Below, one piece after another: positions 62,197 through 64,000 of a stretch of DNA of 64,000 nucleotides. A model generated the notes under the pieces. It did no database searches. It was not told where the DNA came from and saw only the letters and a program-made list of their open reading frames with translations. Numbering within the stretch: the stretch's first letter is position 1; each line of letters starts with the position of its first letter. Source of the DNA: Pandoraea anhela (GTDB lineage Bacteria; Pseudomonadota; Gammaproteobacteria; Burkholderiales; Burkholderiaceae); NCBI RefSeq assembly GCF_902459655.1, contig NZ_CABPSB010000005.1, positions 124,001 to 188,000 on the forward strand. Reading direction: 5' to 3'. Both the position numbers and the translations under genes were made by a program.

Positions 62197-63111
62197 TTAC
62201 TGGAAGCTGCCCAGGCGCTTCAGATTCGAGAAGTTCATCCAGATGAAGAACGCCCGTCCCACGATGTTCTGCTCCGGCACAAAGCCCCAGTAACGGCTAT
62301 CCGCACTGTTGTCGCGGTTGTCGCCCATCATGAAGTAGTTGCCCGGCGGCACCTTGCAGATCACGCCCTGGCTGTTGTACTGGCAGTTCTGCTTGTTCGG
62401 GAAGTCGTCGGCGCCCATGATGTAGGGCGGCACGTTCGGATCGTTCAGAATCCGGTTCTTGACACCCCCCACCGTCTCTTCGAACTGCTTGAAGTAAGCA
62501 ATGTGCTCGTCGTCGAAGTAATCCGGCAGGGCCGTTTCCGGCACCGGCTGCCCGTTGATCGTGAGCTTCTTGTTCTGATAAGCCACGACATCGCCCGGCA
62601 CACCGATCACGCGCTTGATGTAGTCCATCGACTCGTCCTTCGGGTAACGGAACACCACCACGTCGCCACGCTTCGGCTCGCCGAGATCGATGATCTTCTT
62701 GTTCACCACGGGCAGACGAATGCCGTAGTCGAACTTGTTCACAAGGATGAAGTCGCCGACGAGCAGCGTCGGAATCATCGAACCGGAGGGAATCTTGAAC
62801 GGCTCGACCACGAACGAGCGCAGCACGAACACCGCCAGAATCACCGGGAAGAAGCTGGCCGAGTACTCCAGCCACCACGGCTGACGCAGTTTGTCGTCCC
62901 GCAACTTCGCACGAGCGCTCGCCAGTGCATGGCCTTCCTGCGCCCCGGAGCCCTGAATGCCGGACCCCTGCAACGACAACTGCTGCTGATCGAATTGCGC
63001 CACAGCGTCCTGTGCTGCCCGGCGGCGCGCCGGTTGAAACACCAACTTGTCGGCCACCCAGGCCACCCCGGTCACCAGCACCAGGATCAAAAGAATCAGG
63101 GCGAAATTCAT
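62197..63111 (-). CDS. lepB: Signal peptidase I
   Basis: 304-residue inner-membrane serine protease that removes Sec and Tat signal peptides. A first membrane helix (residues 2-18) and a second near 86 precede the catalytic box: Ser in KIPSGSMIPTL, Lys in YIKRVIGVPGD, and GDNRDNSADSRYWGFV. Length and layout are typical of betaproteobacterial LepB. It lies 18 bases after the lepA stop. Confidence 0.95.
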   Translation of the reverse strand: MNFALILLILVLVTGVAWVADKLVFQPARRRAAQDAVAQFDQQQLSLQGSGIQGSGAQEGHALASARAKLRDDKLRQPWWLEYSASFFPVILAVFVLRSFVVEPFKIPSGSMIPTLLVGDFILVNKFDYGIRLPVVNKKIIDLGEPKRGDVVVFRYPKDESMDYIKRVIGVPGDVVAYQNKKLTINGQPVPETALPDYFDDEHIAYFKQFEETVGGVKNRILNDPNVPPYIMGADDFPNKQNCQYNSQGVICKVPPGNYFMMGDNRDNSADSRYWGFVPEQNIVGRAFFIWMNFSNLKRLGSFQ

Positions 63112-63129
63112 GCGGGACCCGTCGCTACG

Positions 63130-64000
63130 TTATTTGTCTTCGACTTGCAAAATGGCAAGGAACGCTTCCTGGGGAATTTCAACGCTCCCCACCTGCTTCA
63201 TGCGCTTCTTACCTTCCTTCTGTTTCTCGAGCAGCTTCTTCTTACGCGTGATGTCACCACCATAGCACTTCGCCAGCACGTTCTTGCGCAATGCCTTGAT
63301 GTTCTCACGGGCAATGATGTTCGCACCGATCGCCGCCTGAATCGCCACATCGTACATCTGACGCGGAATGATTTCCCGCATCTTCGATGCAACCTGCGCA
63401 CCACGACGACGGCTCTCCGAACGGTGAACGATGATCGACAGCGCGTCGACCTTGTCGCTGTTGATGAGCATGTCGACCTTGACCACGTCCGACGCGCGAT
63501 ACTCCTTGAACTCGTAGTCCATCGACGCATAACCGCGCGACACCGACTTCAGACGATCGAAGAAGTCGAGCACGATTTCCGCCATCGGAATTTCGTAAAT
63601 CAGACGGACCTGACGGCCGTGATACTGCATGTCGATCTGGATGCCGCGTTTTTGCTGGCACAACGTCACGACCGAACCGACATACTCCTGCGGCATATAG
63701 AGGTTCACGGTCACGATAGGTTCGCGAACTTCTTCGATACGGCCCGGATCCGGCATCTTCGACGGGTTTTCCACCGACACGACCGTGCCGTCGCGCTCCG
63801 TCACCTCGTAGATCACGGTCGGCGCCGTGGTAATGAGGTCCATGTCGAACTCGCGCTCCAGACGCTCCTGCACGATTTCCATGTGCAGCAGGCCCAGGAA
63901 GCCACAGCGGAAGCCGAAGCCCAACGCTTGCGAAACTTCCGGTTCGTACTGGAGCGACGCATCGTTGAGCTTGAGCTTTTCGAGCGACTCGCGCAGCGCG
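63130..64000 (-). CDS. lepA: Elongation factor 4 (LepA), partial (5' end outside window)
   Basis: The C-terminal 290 residues of the back-translocating ribosomal GTPase. Present are the domain III/V region ([27 protein letters not shown]), and the LepA-specific C-terminal domain with [59 protein letters not shown]. The G domain is beyond the right edge. It is the first visible gene of the lepA-lepB-(rnc-era-recO-pdxJ-acpS-nagZ) block. Confidence 0.95.
   Translation of the reverse strand, partial: ALRESLEKLKLNDASLQYEPEVSQALGFGFRCGFLGLLHMEIVQERLEREFDMDLITTAPTVIYEVTERDGTVVSVENPSKMPDPGRIEEVREPIVTVNLYMPQEYVGSVVTLCQQKRGIQIDMQYHGRQVRLIYEIPMAEIVLDFFDRLKSVSRGYASMDYEFKEYRASDVVKVDMLINSDKVDALSIIVHRSESRRRGAQVASKMREIIPRQMYDVAIQAAIGANIIARENIKALRKNVLAKCYGGDITRKKKLLEKQKEGKKRMKQVGSVEIPQEAFLAILQVEDK

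Overview
The window is a GC-rich, gene-dense stretch of a betaproteobacterial chromosome. Gene content and order point to Burkholderiales, family Burkholderiaceae; Pandoraea is my best guess, but that is an inference without any database search. Supporting signs are the lepA-lepB-rnc-era-recO-pdxJ-acpS-nagZ operon, EF-P with Arg32 next to earP, a DUF4148 protein, an OmpC-type betaproteobacterial porin, and an ftrABCD iron system. I saw no insertion sequence, prophage, integrase or CRISPR array.

Layout. 1-3.4 kb: glutathione peroxidase (partial), PLP-homeostasis protein, proC, ubiA. 3.4-7 kb: ftrABCD ferrous-iron uptake operon behind a Fur-box-like sequence. 7.4-11.4 kb: Lrp/AsnC regulator and a complete polar amino acid ABC transporter. 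11.5-14.5 kb: small cytochrome c, HAD phosphatase, Tat-exported superoxide dismutase, tRNA-Leu. 14.6-15.3 kb: a small unknown protein and a decayed chromate transporter (CHR family) pseudogene. 15.5-17.8 kb: egtB-egtD for ergothioneine. 18.3-22.5 kb: unknown protein, EamA transporter, a translationally coupled pair of unknown genes (103 aa and 341 aa) and a nitrate-reductase-associated family protein.

22.5-27 kb: hexarate catabolism, with garD divergent from kdgD and a ketoglutarate-semialdehyde dehydrogenase; together they take galactarate to 2-oxoglutarate. 27-31.5 kb: ECF sigma/anti-sigma pair, secreted repeat protein, chemoreceptor. 31.5-40 kb: czcCBA efflux pump with its own two-component system in one operon, preceded by a DUF4148 gene. 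40-47 kb: Fe3+/polyamine-type ABC importer divergent from a porin and a FadR-type GntR regulator. A shared inverted repeat (AGTCAT-N3-ATGACT type) lies in front of both the importer/porin and the hexarate genes, so one GntR regulator may join the two loci. 47-49.4 kb: alpha/beta hydrolase, monooxygenase-like protein, and tRNA-Gly, tRNA-Gly, tRNA-Cys. 49.5-56.2 kb: pgsA, an inserted potassium channel gene, uvrC, earP, efp. 56.4-64 kb: the nagZ to lepA core operon, read on the minus strand.

The most unusual items are the coupled small-ORF/helical-enzyme-like cassette at 20.2-21.6 kb, the shared GntR operator motif, the chrA remnant with an apparent Trp-to-stop change, and many perfect or near-perfect 9-12 bp tandem repeats at gene ends or inside disordered protein tails.
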